From Castellaniella sp. (GTDB taxonomy: Bacteria > Pseudomonadota > Gammaproteobacteria > Burkholderiales > Burkholderiaceae_B): DNA of 64,000 nucleotides. Numbering within the stretch: the stretch's first letter is position 1; every line of letters begins with the position of its first letter. This document shows, one piece after another, positions 1 through 9,900 of the stretch. The stretch lies in NCBI RefSeq assembly GCF_004321985.1, contig NZ_SCQN01000044.1, positions 124,001 to 188,000 of the forward strand, given 5' to 3'. The notes under the pieces were generated by a model. The model worked only from the letters and a program-made list of their open reading frames with translations, was not told the origin of the DNA and made no database searches. The position numbers and the translations under genes are program-made.

Positions 1-195
1 GCGCATGCGGTCCGGCGTATCGGCTAGCTCCGCATGGACCGTGTGTTCGCCAACTTCCAGCGAAACCATGGCCAGAGGAGGCTGCGCCGCAGCCGGCAAG
101 CCCGGCAGAAGCATGAATGTCGTCAGCAGGATGGGTCGCAGCCAACGACAAAAAGCAGGGCGCCGATCGGGCCCTGCGCCGCAGTAAAATCGCAA
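1..195 (-). CDS. DUF192 family secreted protein, N-terminal fragment (cut by window edge)
   Basis: Reverse-strand reading gives a hydrophobic leader (RPILLTTFMLLPGLPAAAQ) followed by VSLEVGEHTVHAELADTP, which resembles the opening strand and the A-E-(L/I)-A-D-T-P motif of the DUF192 family, small proteins usually exported to the periplasm. The rest lies left of the window. The start is uncertain. The first in-frame ATG (112-114) would cut off most of the leader; a TTG at 193-195 with AGGA five to six bases upstream restores it but places the cspA terminator inside the coding region. No function is assigned to the family with confidence. Position directly after cspA suggests read-through expression at most. 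Confidence 0.55.
   Translation of the reverse strand, partial: MRFYCGAGPDRRPAFCRWLRPILLTTFMLLPGLPAAAQPPLAMVSLEVGEHTVHAELADTPDRMR
150..177 (-). terminator. Rho-independent terminator after cspA
   Basis: Reading the reverse strand, a perfect 7-bp stem GCAGGGC/GCCCTGC (155-161 with 171-177) with a 9-base loop is followed at once by TTTTT (150-154). It lies about 30 bases after the cspA stop. Confidence 0.8.
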
Positions 196-206
196 TGGTG
201 TCCTGC

Positions 207-446
207 TCAGGCAGCTGTGATGTTCAGGGCCTGTTTGCCTTTTGGACCTTGCGCGATTTCGAACAAGACCTTTTGACCCTCTTTCAGAGTCTTGAAGCCG
301 TTCATCTGAATCGATGAAAAATGTGCGAAAAGGTCTTCGCCCCCATTGTCGGGAGTAATAAAGCCAAAGCCTTTGGCATCATTGAACCATTTAACCGTCC
401 CGGTCAATTTCTGTGACGCTTCGGTACTTTCGATGGATTCCGACAT
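207..446 (-). CDS. cspA: CspA-family cold-shock protein
   Basis: A 79-residue single cold-shock domain protein that binds single-stranded RNA/DNA and melts RNA structure in the cytoplasm. Both nucleic-acid binding motifs are present: RNP1 as KGFGFITP near residues 25-32 and RNP2 as DLFAHFSSI near 38-46, after the typical GTVKWFND strand. About 15 residues ([14 protein letters not shown]) precede the domain, slightly longer than E. coli CspA. It is transcribed alone, divergent from clpS, and ends at its own terminator. Cells usually carry several paralogues, so the exact csp name is not certain. Confidence 0.93.
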   Translation of the reverse strand: MSESIESTEASQKLTGTVKWFNDAKGFGFITPDNGGEDLFAHFSSIQMNGFKTLKEGQKVLFEIAQGPKGKQALNITAA

Positions 447-466
447 GCAAACTGCCTCTCGACTAT

Positions 467-494
467 AGTGTAAGGTTCATACGGCCCCGGTCAT
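467..494 (-). promoter_or_regulatory. Possible sigma-70 promoter for cspA
   Basis: On the reverse strand ATGACC (489-494) and TACACT (467-472) are 16 bases apart and lie 20-50 bases upstream of the cspA start. Spacing and hexamers are reasonable but not strong. Confidence 0.35.
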
Positions 495-566
495 CCGAGC
501 GGATAATCGTAGGGACACGATGATCATGCTGAATTCGATGTCATTCAGTCAACTATGGAAACTACT

Positions 567-599
567 AGGGAAGTCGCAGCCGATAGGGCTCACTTCCCT
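567..599 (+). promoter_or_regulatory. Stem-loop in the clpS leader
   Basis: AGGGAAGT (567-574) and ACTTCCCT (592-599) form a perfect 8-bp stem with a 17-base loop, ending 11 bases before the clpS ATG. No clear Shine-Dalgarno sequence is left between the stem and the start codon, so the structure occupies the place of the ribosome site. A TTTT run follows the stem. Confidence 0.5.
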
Positions 600-610
600 G
601 ATTTTGATGC

Positions 611-934
611 ATGCCGACCGTCATTCAGACCCAACGTGAACTGAGCAGCGAGGCGCTGCCGGTTCGTTTGGCGCCACCGCCGATGTATCAAGTCGTGCTG
701 CTCAACGACGACTACACGCCCATGGATTTCGTGGTGCGCGTGCTGGAGGTCGTCTTTCACAAGAACGGCGCGGAGGCCGAGCGCATCATGCTCCAGGTCC
801 ACCACCAGGGGCGCGGTGTCTGCGGGATCTATACCCGTGACGTGGCGGCCACGCGGGTGGACAGGGTGTTGCGCATGGCGCACGCCGACCAGCATCCACT
901 TCAGTGCTTGATGGAACCTGTGCCGGTTCCGTGA
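611..934 (+). CDS. clpS: ClpS, N-recognin adaptor of ClpAP
   Basis: A 107-residue cytoplasmic adaptor that binds ClpA and delivers N-end-rule substrates to ClpAP. The core is clear: [21 protein letters not shown] near residues 22-42, including the N-D-D and D-Y-T-P-M residues of the substrate pocket, and [20 protein letters not shown] near 60-79 with the conserved H-x-x-G and A-x-T-R-V features. A stop codon in frame just upstream (605-607) makes 611 the earliest possible ATG. clpA follows about 100 bases downstream, the usual pairing. Confidence 0.95.
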   Translation: MPTVIQTQRELSSEALPVRLAPPPMYQVVLLNDDYTPMDFVVRVLEVVFHKNGAEAERIMLQVHHQGRGVCGIYTRDVAATRVDRVLRMAHADQHPLQCLMEPVPVP

Positions 935-1037
935 GTCTCACCCGGCGGGTAATCCCTGTGGGGAACCCGGTGGCCATTTAGTCATAGAATAGAAGCAACG
1001 GATTGGTTCACCCGCTCCGATATGCGATGGAGGAAGC

Positions 1038-3356
1038 GTGATTTCCGAAGAGCTTGAAGTCAGCCTGCATATGGCGTTCGTTGAAGCCCGCGCTGCGCGG
1101 CACGAATTCATCACCGTCGAGCACCTGCTCCTGTCCCTGCTGGATAACGCTTCGGCGGTGGAAGTCCTGCGCGCGTGCGCAGCGGATGTCGAACTGCTGC
1201 GCCAGGATCTACGCAAGTTCATCGCCGAGAACACTCCGGTTTTCCCGGGCGATGGCGAGGTCGACACACAGCCCACACTGGGCTTTCAGCGCGTCATTCA
1301 GCGCGCCATCATGCATGTCTCCTCCAATGGTTCCAGCAAGGCCGCAGTCACCGGTGCCAACGTGCTGGTGGCCATGTATGGCGAGAAGGACTCCCATGCC
1401 GTGTATTTTCTGGTCCAGCAGGGGGTGTCGCGGCTGGACGTGGTGAACTATCTGTCCCACGGCATCACCAAGATGCCCGAGGAGTCGGCAGCGCCTGAAA
1501 ACGCGCGCCAGGAACCGCCGGCGGCCGACCCCAAGGCTGATCAACAGAAGTCGGCGCTGGAGACGTACGCCACCGATCTGAACGCGGAAGCCCTGAAGGG
1601 CAACATCGATCCGCTCATCGGTCGCGAGGACGAGGTCGAGCGCGTCATCCAGGTTCTGTGCCGCCGGCGCAAGAACAATCCTCTGCTGGTCGGCGAGGCC
1701 GGAGTGGGTAAGACGGCCATTGCCGAGGGCCTCGCATGGCGCATCACTCAGGGCGATGTACCCGAGGTGCTGCACGGCACCCAGGTTTACGCGCTGGACA
1801 TGGGGGCGCTGCTGGCCGGCACCAAATACCGAGGCGATTTTGAGCAGCGCCTCAAGCTGGTCTTGAAGTCCCTGAGGGACAATCGCCAGGCGGTACTCTT
1901 CATCGATGAGATCCACACGCTGATCGGTGCGGGATCCGCCTCGGGCGGGACGCTCGATGCCTCCAACCTGCTCAAGCCCGCGCTCTCCTCCGGACAGTTG
2001 AAGTGCATTGGCGCCACTACCTACACCGAGTACCGGGGCATTTTCGAGAAGGATCATGCGCTGGCGCGGCGTTTCCAGAAGATCGACGTGCCCGAACCGT
2101 CGGTGGAGCAGACCATCCAGATCTTGCGTGGCTTGAAGGCGCGCTTCGAGGCTCACCATCAGGTGCGCTTTTCCGGGGCAGCGATCACGGCCGCAGCCGA
2201 GCTGGCGGCGCGCCACATCAGCGATCGCTTCCTGCCGGACAAGGCCATCGACGTCATTGACGAGGCTGGCGCAGCGCAGCGCCTGCTGCCCAAGTCGCGG
2301 CAGAAAAAACTCATCGGTCGCGCCGAGATCCAGGCCACCGTCGCGCGCATTGCACGGATTCCGCCGCAGAACGTTTCCACTGACGATCGTCATCGGCTGG
2401 CGACGCTGGAGCGTGACTTGAAGGCGGTGGTTTTTGGCCAGGACAAGGCCATCGCGGCGCTAGCGGCTTCGATCAAGATGGCGCGCTCTGGCCTGGGGCG
2501 ACCCGACAAGCCCATCGGCTGCTTCCTGTTCTCCGGGCCGACCGGCGTGGGCAAGACCGAGGTCGCGCGCCAGCTCGCCTTTGTGCTCGGGATCGAACTG
2601 CTGCGCTTCGACATGTCCGAATACATGGAGCGACACACCGTTTCTCGTCTGATCGGTGCGCCTCCGGGGTATGTGGGGTTCGACCAAGGCGGGCTGCTGA
2701 CGGAGGCCGTGGCCAAGCAGCCGCATTGCGTGCTGCTGCTCGACGAAATCGAAAAGGCTCATCCCGACGTCTACAACATCCTGCTGCAGGTCATGGATCA
2801 CGGGACGCTCACCGACAACAATGGCCGCAAGACAGATTTCCGCAACGTGATTCTGGTCATGACCACGAACGCCGGGGCCGATACGCTCAACCGCAATACC
2901 ATCGGTTTTGCGTCGCTTGAGCGCACCGGCGACGAGATGGCTGAAATCAAGCGCCTCTTCACCCCGGAATTCCGCAACCGACTGGATGCCATCATCGGTT
3001 TTGCGCCTTTGCCGCGTGAAGTCATCATGCAGGTGGTGGACAAGTTCCTGATGCAGCTCGAAGACCAGCTTCACGAAAAGCGTGTCGAGGCGATCTTTAC
3101 ACCTGCGCTGCGTGACTATCTGGCGCACGAGGGTTTCGATCCATCGATGGGAGCCCGCCCCATGCAGCGGTTGATCCAGGACACCGTTCGCCGAGCGCTG
3201 GCTGACGAACTGCTGTTTGGCCGGCTGATCCATGGAGGACCGGTCGAGGTCGATCTGGATGCGCAGGGCCACGTGGTCCTGAACTTCCCCGACGGCCCCT
3301 CCGACCGTGGGGCTGTACCTGCACCGTCGCGCCCCGAGCCTGAGCTCGTGGATTGA
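1038..3356 (+). CDS. clpA: ClpA, AAA+ unfoldase of the ClpAP protease
   Basis: A 772-residue class I AAA+ unfoldase, close to the 758 residues of E. coli ClpA. Domains: N-terminal Clp_N repeat region (about 1-145) that receives ClpS; D1 with Walker [10 protein letters not shown] near residue 220 and Walker [16 protein letters not shown]2 with Walker [10 protein letters not shown] near 500 and Walker [14 protein letters not shown]-terminal D2-small domain. There is no ClpB-type middle coiled coil. Translation starts at GTG, chosen because GGAGG sits five bases upstream and the N domain starts in register. The partner ClpP is encoded at 37.2 kb. The stop shares a base with pqiA. Confidence 0.96.
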   Translation: MISEELEVSLHMAFVEARAARHEFITVEHLLLSLLDNASAVEVLRACAADVELLRQDLRKFIAENTPVFPGDGEVDTQPTLGFQRVIQRAIMHVSSNGSSKAAVTGANVLVAMYGEKDSHAVYFLVQQGVSRLDVVNYLSHGITKMPEESAAPENARQEPPAADPKADQQKSALETYATDLNAEALKGNIDPLIGREDEVERVIQVLCRRRKNNPLLVGEAGVGKTAIAEGLAWRITQGDVPEVLHGTQVYALDMGALLAGTKYRGDFEQRLKLVLKSLRDNRQAVLFIDEIHTLIGAGSASGGTLDASNLLKPALSSGQLKCIGATTYTEYRGIFEKDHALARRFQKIDVPEPSVEQTIQILRGLKARFEAHHQVRFSGAAITAAAELAARHISDRFLPDKAIDVIDEAGAAQRLLPKSRQKKLIGRAEIQATVARIARIPPQNVSTDDRHRLATLERDLKAVVFGQDKAIAALAASIKMARSGLGRPDKPIGCFLFSGPTGVGKTEVARQLAFVLGIELLRFDMSEYMERHTVSRLIGAPPGYVGFDQGGLLTEAVAKQPHCVLLLDEIEKAHPDVYNILLQVMDHGTLTDNNGRKTDFRNVILVMTTNAGADTLNRNTIGFASLERTGDEMAEIKRLFTPEFRNRLDAIIGFAPLPREVIMQVVDKFLMQLEDQLHEKRVEAIFTPALRDYLAHEGFDPSMGARPMQRLIQDTVRRALADELLFGRLIHGGPVEVDLDAQGHVVLNFPDGPSDRGAVPAPSRPEPELVD

Positions 3357-4582
3357 TGCACGGCGGGGGGCCCCTGATCGCCTGCCCGCATTGCGGCGCC
3401 CTGCATCAGCGGGCGCCGCTCGCGCGCGGCGGTCGGGCGCTGTGCACCTGCTGTCACGCTGAGCTCTATCGCCAGGGCCGGCTGTCCGCTGAACAGTGGT
3501 ATGCGCTTGCCTGGGCGAGCCTCATCGTCTTCGCGTGGGCGCAGGTCTTTCCAATTGCGGCTATTTCGGTACAGGGTCTGGATCTGCAGGTGACCTTCTG
3601 GGGGGCGCTGCGCGAGGCCTGGGACCGTGGCTATTACGGCGTATCGGTCCTGACGGGATTGGTGGGGTTCTGGCTGCCGCTGATCCGTATCGTGCTGACC
3701 CTGCGCAGCCTGCAGATCATCTTTTCGCGCTCGGACCCCGAGAGGCTGGTGCGGCCATTGCGCTGGCTGGAGCGGCTCACGCCGTGGGCCATGGCGTCTG
3801 TGCTGGTGCTGGCAATTCTGGTGGCGTTCGTCAAGCTCGCGGGGTTGGCCCATGTCCAGGTGGGTCCGGGCCTGCTCGGGTTTTTCGTTCTGATCTTCCT
3901 GCTGGCCGGGCTGAGCCGATGGGATGCGGCTGCACTCTGGCGCTTGGCCGAGGACCGCAGCCGGGTGCTTGTGTCCGGTGCGTTGGGCGTGGGTGCGGTC
4001 TGTGATCGCTGCGGAATGGTCCAGCCACCGCGGGGCTCAGAACGCTGCCGGCGCTGCCACGGGCATCTCCCGCACCGTGTCATCCAGCACCGGGGCGAGG
4101 TCTGGGCGTTGATGGTGGCGGCCGTGATCTTCTACGTTCCGGCCAATCTGCTGCCGGTGATGCGTGTGCAGACTTTGCTGGGGAGTACCGAGCATACGAT
4201 CCTCGGCGGGGTGGTCGAGCTCTGGCGCATGGGCTCCTGGGATCTGTCCCTGATCGTGTTTGTGGCCAGTGTGATGGTGCCGGTGACCAAGCTGGTCGCA
4301 CTGACTTTTCTGCTGCTTCACGAACATCCGGTCGGGGTTGGCGAGCAGCGCCGGCATACGCGCCTCTATGATGCGATCGAGCGGGTGGGGCAGTGGTCCA
4401 TGCTGGACGTTTTCGTGGTGGTGTTGCTGGCTGCCATGGCGAACTTTCAGGGCGTTTCACAAATCTTCATCGGGCCTGCGGCGCTGAATTTCGGTATGGT
4501 GGTAGTGCTCACGGTCGCAGCCACGCTGCGCTATGATCCGCGCTGCGGGTGGGATTCATTACGGGAACCGATGCATGACTGA
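3356..4582 (+). CDS. pqiA: PqiA-family inner-membrane protein
   Basis: A 408-residue multi-pass membrane protein, first gene of a pqiABC operon; the family works with PqiB and PqiC in moving lipids between inner and outer membranes. Two homologous halves are visible, each opening with zinc-ribbon-like cysteine pairs (CPHC and CTCC near residues 10-33; CDRC and CRRC near 222-241) and followed by about four membrane helices. The ATG overlaps the clpA stop by one base (TGATG); a TTG one codon earlier is possible but unlikely. pqiB starts before this gene ends, so the two are translationally coupled. Confidence 0.9.
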   Translation: MHGGGPLIACPHCGALHQRAPLARGGRALCTCCHAELYRQGRLSAEQWYALAWASLIVFAWAQVFPIAAISVQGLDLQVTFWGALREAWDRGYYGVSVLTGLVGFWLPLIRIVLTLRSLQIIFSRSDPERLVRPLRWLERLTPWAMASVLVLAILVAFVKLAGLAHVQVGPGLLGFFVLIFLLAGLSRWDAAALWRLAEDRSRVLVSGALGVGAVCDRCGMVQPPRGSERCRRCHGHLPHRVIQHRGEVWALMVAAVIFYVPANLLPVMRVQTLLGSTEHTILGGVVELWRMGSWDLSLIVFVASVMVPVTKLVALTFLLLHEHPVGVGEQRRHTRLYDAIERVGQWSMLDVFVVVLLAAMANFQGVSQIFIGPAALNFGMVVVLTVAATLRYDPRCGWDSLREPMHD

Positions 4583-6239
4583 AGAACAGCTTCCGGAGCC
4601 ATCTGCCGAATCGGCTCCGCCGCCGGTGCCTATCCTGGTTCCTGGGCGCGGGCTGCACTGGTCGTGGGTCTGGCTGGTGCCGTTGCTGGCGCTGGCGGTT
4701 GGCGTGTCGCTGGTGGCGTCGGTCTGGGTGCGGACCGGGCCGGTGATCACGGTCAGCTTCCCGACGGCGGCTGGTCTGGCCGTCGGCCAGACCAAGCTGC
4801 GCTACCGTGATGTCGAGGTCGGCGAGGTCAAGGACATCCGGGTGGCGCCGGATCGCCAGCAGGTGCTGGTGGACGTGCAGCTCAGGCGCGATGGTGCCAA
4901 GTACATCACCCAGAAGGACTCGAAGTTCTGGGTCGTGCGCCCACAGGTCAGCCTGGCCGGTGTGTCGGGCCTGAACACGCTGATTTCGGGCGAATACCTG
5001 AGCGTGGATGCGCCCACTCGCCTGGCAGGAGATCCTGTCTACGAGTTTCGCGGGCTGGAGAACCCCCCGGAGATCCTCTATGGGCAGGAAGGCACGCGCT
5101 TCGTGCTGCAGGCCGATGACTTGGGGTCGCTCACCGTGGGCTCGAGCGTCTATTACCGGCGCGTCGAGGTGGGGCGCGTCGTGAGCGATGGCATGGCACC
5201 GGACGGGCGCTCGGTCCGAGTGCAGATTTTTGTGCGCAAGCCCTATGACCACTACGTCACGTCCGACACGCGCTTCTGGAACAGCAGCGGGGTGGACCTA
5301 TCCGTCTCGACCGAGGGTGTTCAGGTCCGTACTGGAGGCTTGGCCGCCGTTCTGAATGGCGGCGTGGCTTTTGCGCAGGCTGACGAGTCGGCGTCCTATG
5401 ACGGTATCCCGGACACCCGGCCGGCCAAGCCGGATACCGTCTATACGCTGTTTGCGACGCGCGACGAGGCGCTGGCGGACCCGGACGGGGTGCCTACTCC
5501 CATTGAATTCCATTTCGATCAATCGGTGCGCGGCCTGAAGGTGGGCGCCATCGTGGATTTCCGCGGGATCACGATCGGCAAGGTCGTGGATATCGACGTC
5601 GAATACAACAACAAGCGCCGACGCTTTTATGTGAGAGTGCGTTCGTTGGTCTATCCGTCGCGCTTTGGCGATGCCTACCAGGCGTGGCGCAGGGCGGAAC
5701 CGGGCAAGCAGGGGCAGGCGCTGCTCGACCCCTTGATCCAGCGGGGGTTGCGTGCTCAGTTGCGCTCTGCCAGCCTGTTGACCGGGCAGCAGTACATCGC
5801 GCTGGACTTTTTCCCCAACGAGAAGGTGGTGCCACCCGTCGACACGCCGCCAGCTGCGGGGAGCTACCTGGTTCCCACGGTAGCTGGAAGCTTTGACCGG
5901 TTGCAAGGCCAACTCGCGAACATTGTGGCCAAGCTCGACGCCGTGCCGCTCGATGGCATCGGGCAGGAGCTGCAGGCCAACCTGAAGACGTTGCGGTTGC
6001 TGTTGCAGCGCCTGAACGGCCAAGTGGCGCCGCAGGCTACCCGGACCCTGCAGTCGGCCCAGAAATCCCTGGATCGAGTAAGCCAGACCCTGAATCCGGA
6101 CGCGCCCTTGCTGGGCGGCCTGCAGGGCACCTTGCAGGAACTTGATCGGGCCGCACGGGCGCTGCGCCAGCTTGCGGACACGCTCCAGGCCAACCCTGGG
6201 ACCGTACTGCGAGGCCAGGCGCCGGACCGCTTGCACTAG
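4575..6239 (+). CDS. pqiB: PqiB, MCE-domain lipid transport protein
   Basis: A 554-residue protein with one N-terminal membrane helix (about residues 27-52) and a large periplasmic part containing three MCE repeats, recognisable from the recurring G-L-x-V-G-x-x-V-x-(Y/F)-R-x-x-x-V-G-x-V pattern (for example LAVGQTKLRYRDVEVGEV and LTVGSSVYYRRVEVGRV). The C-terminal 120 residues are helical and leucine/glutamine rich, as in the PqiB needle that spans the periplasm. The ATG at 4575 is preferred over an upstream in-frame start because it gives a normal N terminus and an 8-base overlap with pqiA. Confidence 0.93.
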   Translation: MTEEQLPEPSAESAPPPVPILVPGRGLHWSWVWLVPLLALAVGVSLVASVWVRTGPVITVSFPTAAGLAVGQTKLRYRDVEVGEVKDIRVAPDRQQVLVDVQLRRDGAKYITQKDSKFWVVRPQVSLAGVSGLNTLISGEYLSVDAPTRLAGDPVYEFRGLENPPEILYGQEGTRFVLQADDLGSLTVGSSVYYRRVEVGRVVSDGMAPDGRSVRVQIFVRKPYDHYVTSDTRFWNSSGVDLSVSTEGVQVRTGGLAAVLNGGVAFAQADESASYDGIPDTRPAKPDTVYTLFATRDEALADPDGVPTPIEFHFDQSVRGLKVGAIVDFRGITIGKVVDIDVEYNNKRRRFYVRVRSLVYPSRFGDAYQAWRRAEPGKQGQALLDPLIQRGLRAQLRSASLLTGQQYIALDFFPNEKVVPPVDTPPAAGSYLVPTVAGSFDRLQGQLANIVAKLDAVPLDGIGQELQANLKTLRLLLQRLNGQVAPQATRTLQSAQKSLDRVSQTLNPDAPLLGGLQGTLQELDRAARALRQLADTLQANPGTVLRGQAPDRLH

Positions 6240-6248
6240 GAGAGTTTC

Positions 6249-6875
6249 ATGATCCGCAAAGCCTGGGTGGCATTGAGTGCCGTGGTGATGATGGCCGGAT
6301 GCGCGGGGCCGTCCGTGCACTATTACAGTTTGGCTCCACCGGCGTATCGACCCGCGCCGGAGGTGGCTGCTCGCCAGGCAACCTACGGGCTGCGGTTGCA
6401 GGTTTCCGAGGTTCCGGCCGAGGTTGATCGGCTGCAATTGGTGGTTCGTGACTCCCCTTCGGCGCCATCCGTGCAGATGCTCAACCAGTCCCTGTGGGCC
6501 GCGCCCCTGCGTGACCAGATCCAGAGAGGCCTGTCGGCACGCGTCGCCGAGGTGCTCGGGGTACCGGATCTGGACCGCGTGCAAGGCCTGGCATCGGTGC
6601 CGGTTCGCGCAGTGACGGTGCGCGTGACACGGTTCGACCTGCTCTGGGGTAAGCGTGTGGTGCTGGAGGCTGACTGGACCGACCATGGCCCCGGCGCCCG
6701 CGCAGCCCGGCTGTGCCGGGCCGGCGTGTCCGTGCCGGCCGGTGCTGGGGTGGCAGCGCTGGTGGACGGGCAGCGACGGGCGTTAGGGGTGCTTGCACGC
6801 ATGATTGCAGATCAAAGCTCCGTATCTGGTTCACCTGCAGATCAAGGGATTCTTTATTCGGGTTGTACCTGGTAA
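6249..6875 (+). CDS. pqiC: PqiC-like outer-membrane lipoprotein
   Basis: A 208-residue ABC-type-transport auxiliary lipoprotein of the PqiC/DUF330 type, predicted to anchor the PqiB tube at the outer membrane. A signal peptide ends in the lipobox MAGC (Cys about residue 18), followed by the family opening YYSLAPPA. An AGGAG site lies just before the ATG and nine bases separate it from pqiB. The last residues (about 195-208) look unconserved and are encoded by DNA that also forms the first arm of the inverted repeat in front of putA, so the 3' end of this gene doubles as regulatory DNA. Confidence 0.87.
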   Translation: MIRKAWVALSAVVMMAGCAGPSVHYYSLAPPAYRPAPEVAARQATYGLRLQVSEVPAEVDRLQLVVRDSPSAPSVQMLNQSLWAAPLRDQIQRGLSARVAEVLGVPDLDRVQGLASVPVRAVTVRVTRFDLLWGKRVVLEADWTDHGPGARAARLCRAGVSVPAGAGVAALVDGQRRALGVLARMIADQSSVSGSPADQGILYSGCTW

Positions 6876-6916
6876 GATCAGGGGTTAACCATAATGGCAT
6901 CATAAGGTACAACCCG
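6859..6916. promoter_or_regulatory. Inverted-repeat operator candidate for PutA, upstream of putA
   Basis: A perfect 12-bp inverted repeat: CGGGTTGTACCT at 6859-6870 and AGGTACAACCCG at 6905-6916, with an 8-bp palindrome GGTTAACC (6883-6890) almost at the centre. It lies 61-118 bases upstream of the putA ATG and its left arm overlaps the last codons of pqiC. E. coli PutA binds GTTGCA elements; the GTTG/CAAC core here is similar. Binding by PutA is inference. Confidence 0.6.
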
Positions 6917-6976
6917 GTAGTATGCCATTCGGGCCGAGGCGTCTCTCGGCCATGGTCTTCTGGTGTGGATCCTGAC

Positions 6977-9900
6977 ATGAGTACGGTTACCCTGGGTGTG
7001 AAGGTCGATGAGGCGCTGCGCGAGCGTCTGAAGCAATTGGCGGAGTCGCTGGGGTGCACGCCCCACTGGCTTCACAAGCAGGCGCTGATCACCTATATCG
7101 AGGCTATCGAGCGCGGGCAGTTGCCAGCCGATATTGACCATCGCCTCGATCCCGATACATCCGAGGTTTCGGGTGAGTTGGATCCGCAGAGCCCCTTCTA
7201 TGCGTTTGCCCAGGAGATCCAGCCACAGTCGGTCCTGCGTTCGGCCATCACCGCTGCCTATCGCCGGCCTGAGCCCGAATGTGTAGCCATGCTGCTGGAC
7301 CAGGCCGAGGTCGGCTCGGCCGAGCCGGTCCGCACGCTGGCCACGCGCCTGGTACAGGCGCTGCGCGACAAACGTACGGGCGGTGGGGTCGAAGGTGTCA
7401 TTCAAGAGTTCTCCCTCTCCAGCCAGGAAGGAGTGGCGCTGATGTGCCTGGCAGAGGCCCTGCTGCGCATTCCAGACCGGGCCACGCGCGATGCGCTGAT
7501 CCGCGACAAGATCAGCCGGGGAGACTGGAAGGCGCACGTCGGTGAGTCGCAGTCGCTGTTCGTGAATGCGGCAACCTGGGGACTGTTGGTGACCGGCAAG
7601 CTGGTAGGGGTGCACAGCGAGCAAAACCTGTCTCGCGCGCTGACGCGGTTGATCGCAAAGGGCGGCGAGCCGCTGATTCGCCGCGGGGTCAACATGGCCA
7701 TGCGGCTCATGGGCGAGCAGTTCGTGGCGGGACAGACGATTGCCTCGGCACTGGCCAATGGCCGCAAGCTCGAGGATGTTGGTTTTCGCTATTCGTACGA
7801 CATGCTGGGCGAGGCGGCGACCACTGCCGAAGACGCTGCGTACTACTACAAGTCCTACCAGCAAGCCATCCATGCGATCGGTAAGTCGGCCCAGGGCCGT
7901 GGCATCTACGAGGGTCCAGGCATTTCGATCAAACTCTCGGCGCTACATCCGCGCTACGCCCGTGCTCAGCGGGATCGTGCCATGTCGGAGCTATTGCCGC
8001 GCATGCTGGACCTAGCCGTCCTGGCACGTCATTACGACATCGGCCTGAACATCGATGCCGAGGAAGCGGATCGCCTGGAGCTGTCGCTGGATTTGCTGGA
8101 GGCCATGTGCTTCGATGAGCGCCTGCGCGGATGGAACGGCATTGGCTTCGTGGTCCAGGCCTATCAGAAGCGCTGTCCGTTCGTGATCGACTTTCTGATC
8201 GACCTGGCGCGCCGCAGCAAGCACCGGCTGATGGTGCGGCTGGTGAAAGGCGCCTACTGGGATTCGGAGATCAAGCGCGCACAGGTCGATGGCCTGGAGG
8301 GCTATCCCGTCTATACCCGCAAAGTCCATACTGACGTGTCCTATCTGGCCTGCGCCCGCAAGCTGTTGTCTGCGCCAGAGGCGGTGTTCCCACAGTTCGC
8401 GACGCATAACGCGCAGACCATGGCGTCAATCTATTACCTGGCCGGCGAAAATTACTACCCGGGGCAATACGAGTTCCAGTGTCTGCACGGCATGGGTGAG
8501 GCGCTGTACGAAGAGGTGGTCGGACCTGTCTCGAAGGGCCGTCTGAACCGGCCTTGCCGGATCTACGCCCCCGTTGGCACGCACGAGACGCTGCTTGCCT
8601 ATCTGGTGCGGCGACTGCTCGAAAACGGCGCCAATACCTCGTTCGTCAATCAGATTGGCGACAAGAATGTGCCCATCGACGCGCTGATTGCCGATCCTGT
8701 CAGTAAGGTCCGCGCCTCCCAGCCGCTGGGAGCGCCGCATGACCGCATCCCGCTGCCGCGCGACCTGTACCAGGCGCGCGACGGTCGGCTGAATTCTGCA
8801 GGCATGGATCTGAGCAACGAGCATCGCCTGGGATCCCTGGCGGCCGCGCTGCTGGCCAGCAGCGGTCAGCAGTGGCAGGCCGCTCCTCCGGGAGATTGGG
8901 ATCCGGCCCGTGCCCGATCCATCCTGAATCCTGCCGATCATCGCGACCAGGTCGGGATGCTGATCGAAGCTGAGGACGGTGACGTCCAGGCCGCGCTGCG
9001 GCGGGCCGATTACGCGGCGCCGATCTGGGCGTCGACCCCGGTGACGGATCGCGCCCAGTGCCTGCGGCACGCGGCCCAGATCATGGAAGCCGAGATGCAG
9101 ACCACGATAGGCCTGATCGTGCGTGAGGCGGGCAAGTCCTTCCCCAATGCGGTCTCGGAGGTCCGGGAGGCCGTCGATTTCCTGCGCTACTACGCTGCCC
9201 GCATCGAGGCCGAGTTCTCCAACGATACGCATCGGCCGCTGGGGCCCGTGCTGTGCATCAGTCCGTGGAATTTCCCGCTGGCGATTTTCACTGGTCAGAT
9301 CAGCGCAGCCCTTGCGGCGGGCAACGTCGTTCTGGCCAAACCGGCGGAACAGACCAATCTGATTGCGGCCTATGGGGTCTCTGTCTTGCATCGCGCGGGC
9401 GTACCGGCCGCTGCCGTCCAGTTGTTGCCGGGGCAGGGCGAAACCGTGGGCGCTGCGCTGGTGGCCAGCCCCGTGATCCGGGGCGTGATGTTCACGGGTT
9501 CCACCGAGGTTGCCAAGCTGATTGCGACTACGCTGGCTCAGCGTCTGGACGCAACCGCCCGCCCGGTCCCGCTGATCGCCGAAACCGGCGGCCAGAATGC
9601 CCTGATCGTCGATTCTTCGGCGCTCACGGAGCAGGTGGTCTACGACGTGCTCAGTTCTGCATTCGATTCGGCCGGGCAACGCTGTTCCGCACTGCGTGTC
9701 CTGTGCGTCCAGGAGGACTGTGCCGACCGTACGATCACCATGTTGCGTGGGGCGCTGCAGGAACTTCGCGTGGGCCGGCCGGAACTGCTGTCCACCGACA
9801 TAGGTCCGGTCATCGACGCCCAGGCGCAGGCTGTGATCGAAAAGCACGTGGCCGCCATGCAGGCCTCCGGCCATCGGGTCGCGCGCAAGGACCTGGACGC

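Noticed and set aside
6713..6976. A longer PutA starting inside pqiC.
   Set aside because: The extra residues are unlike any PutA and would place the operator inside the coding region; ATG 6977 starts exactly at the ribbon-helix-helix domain.
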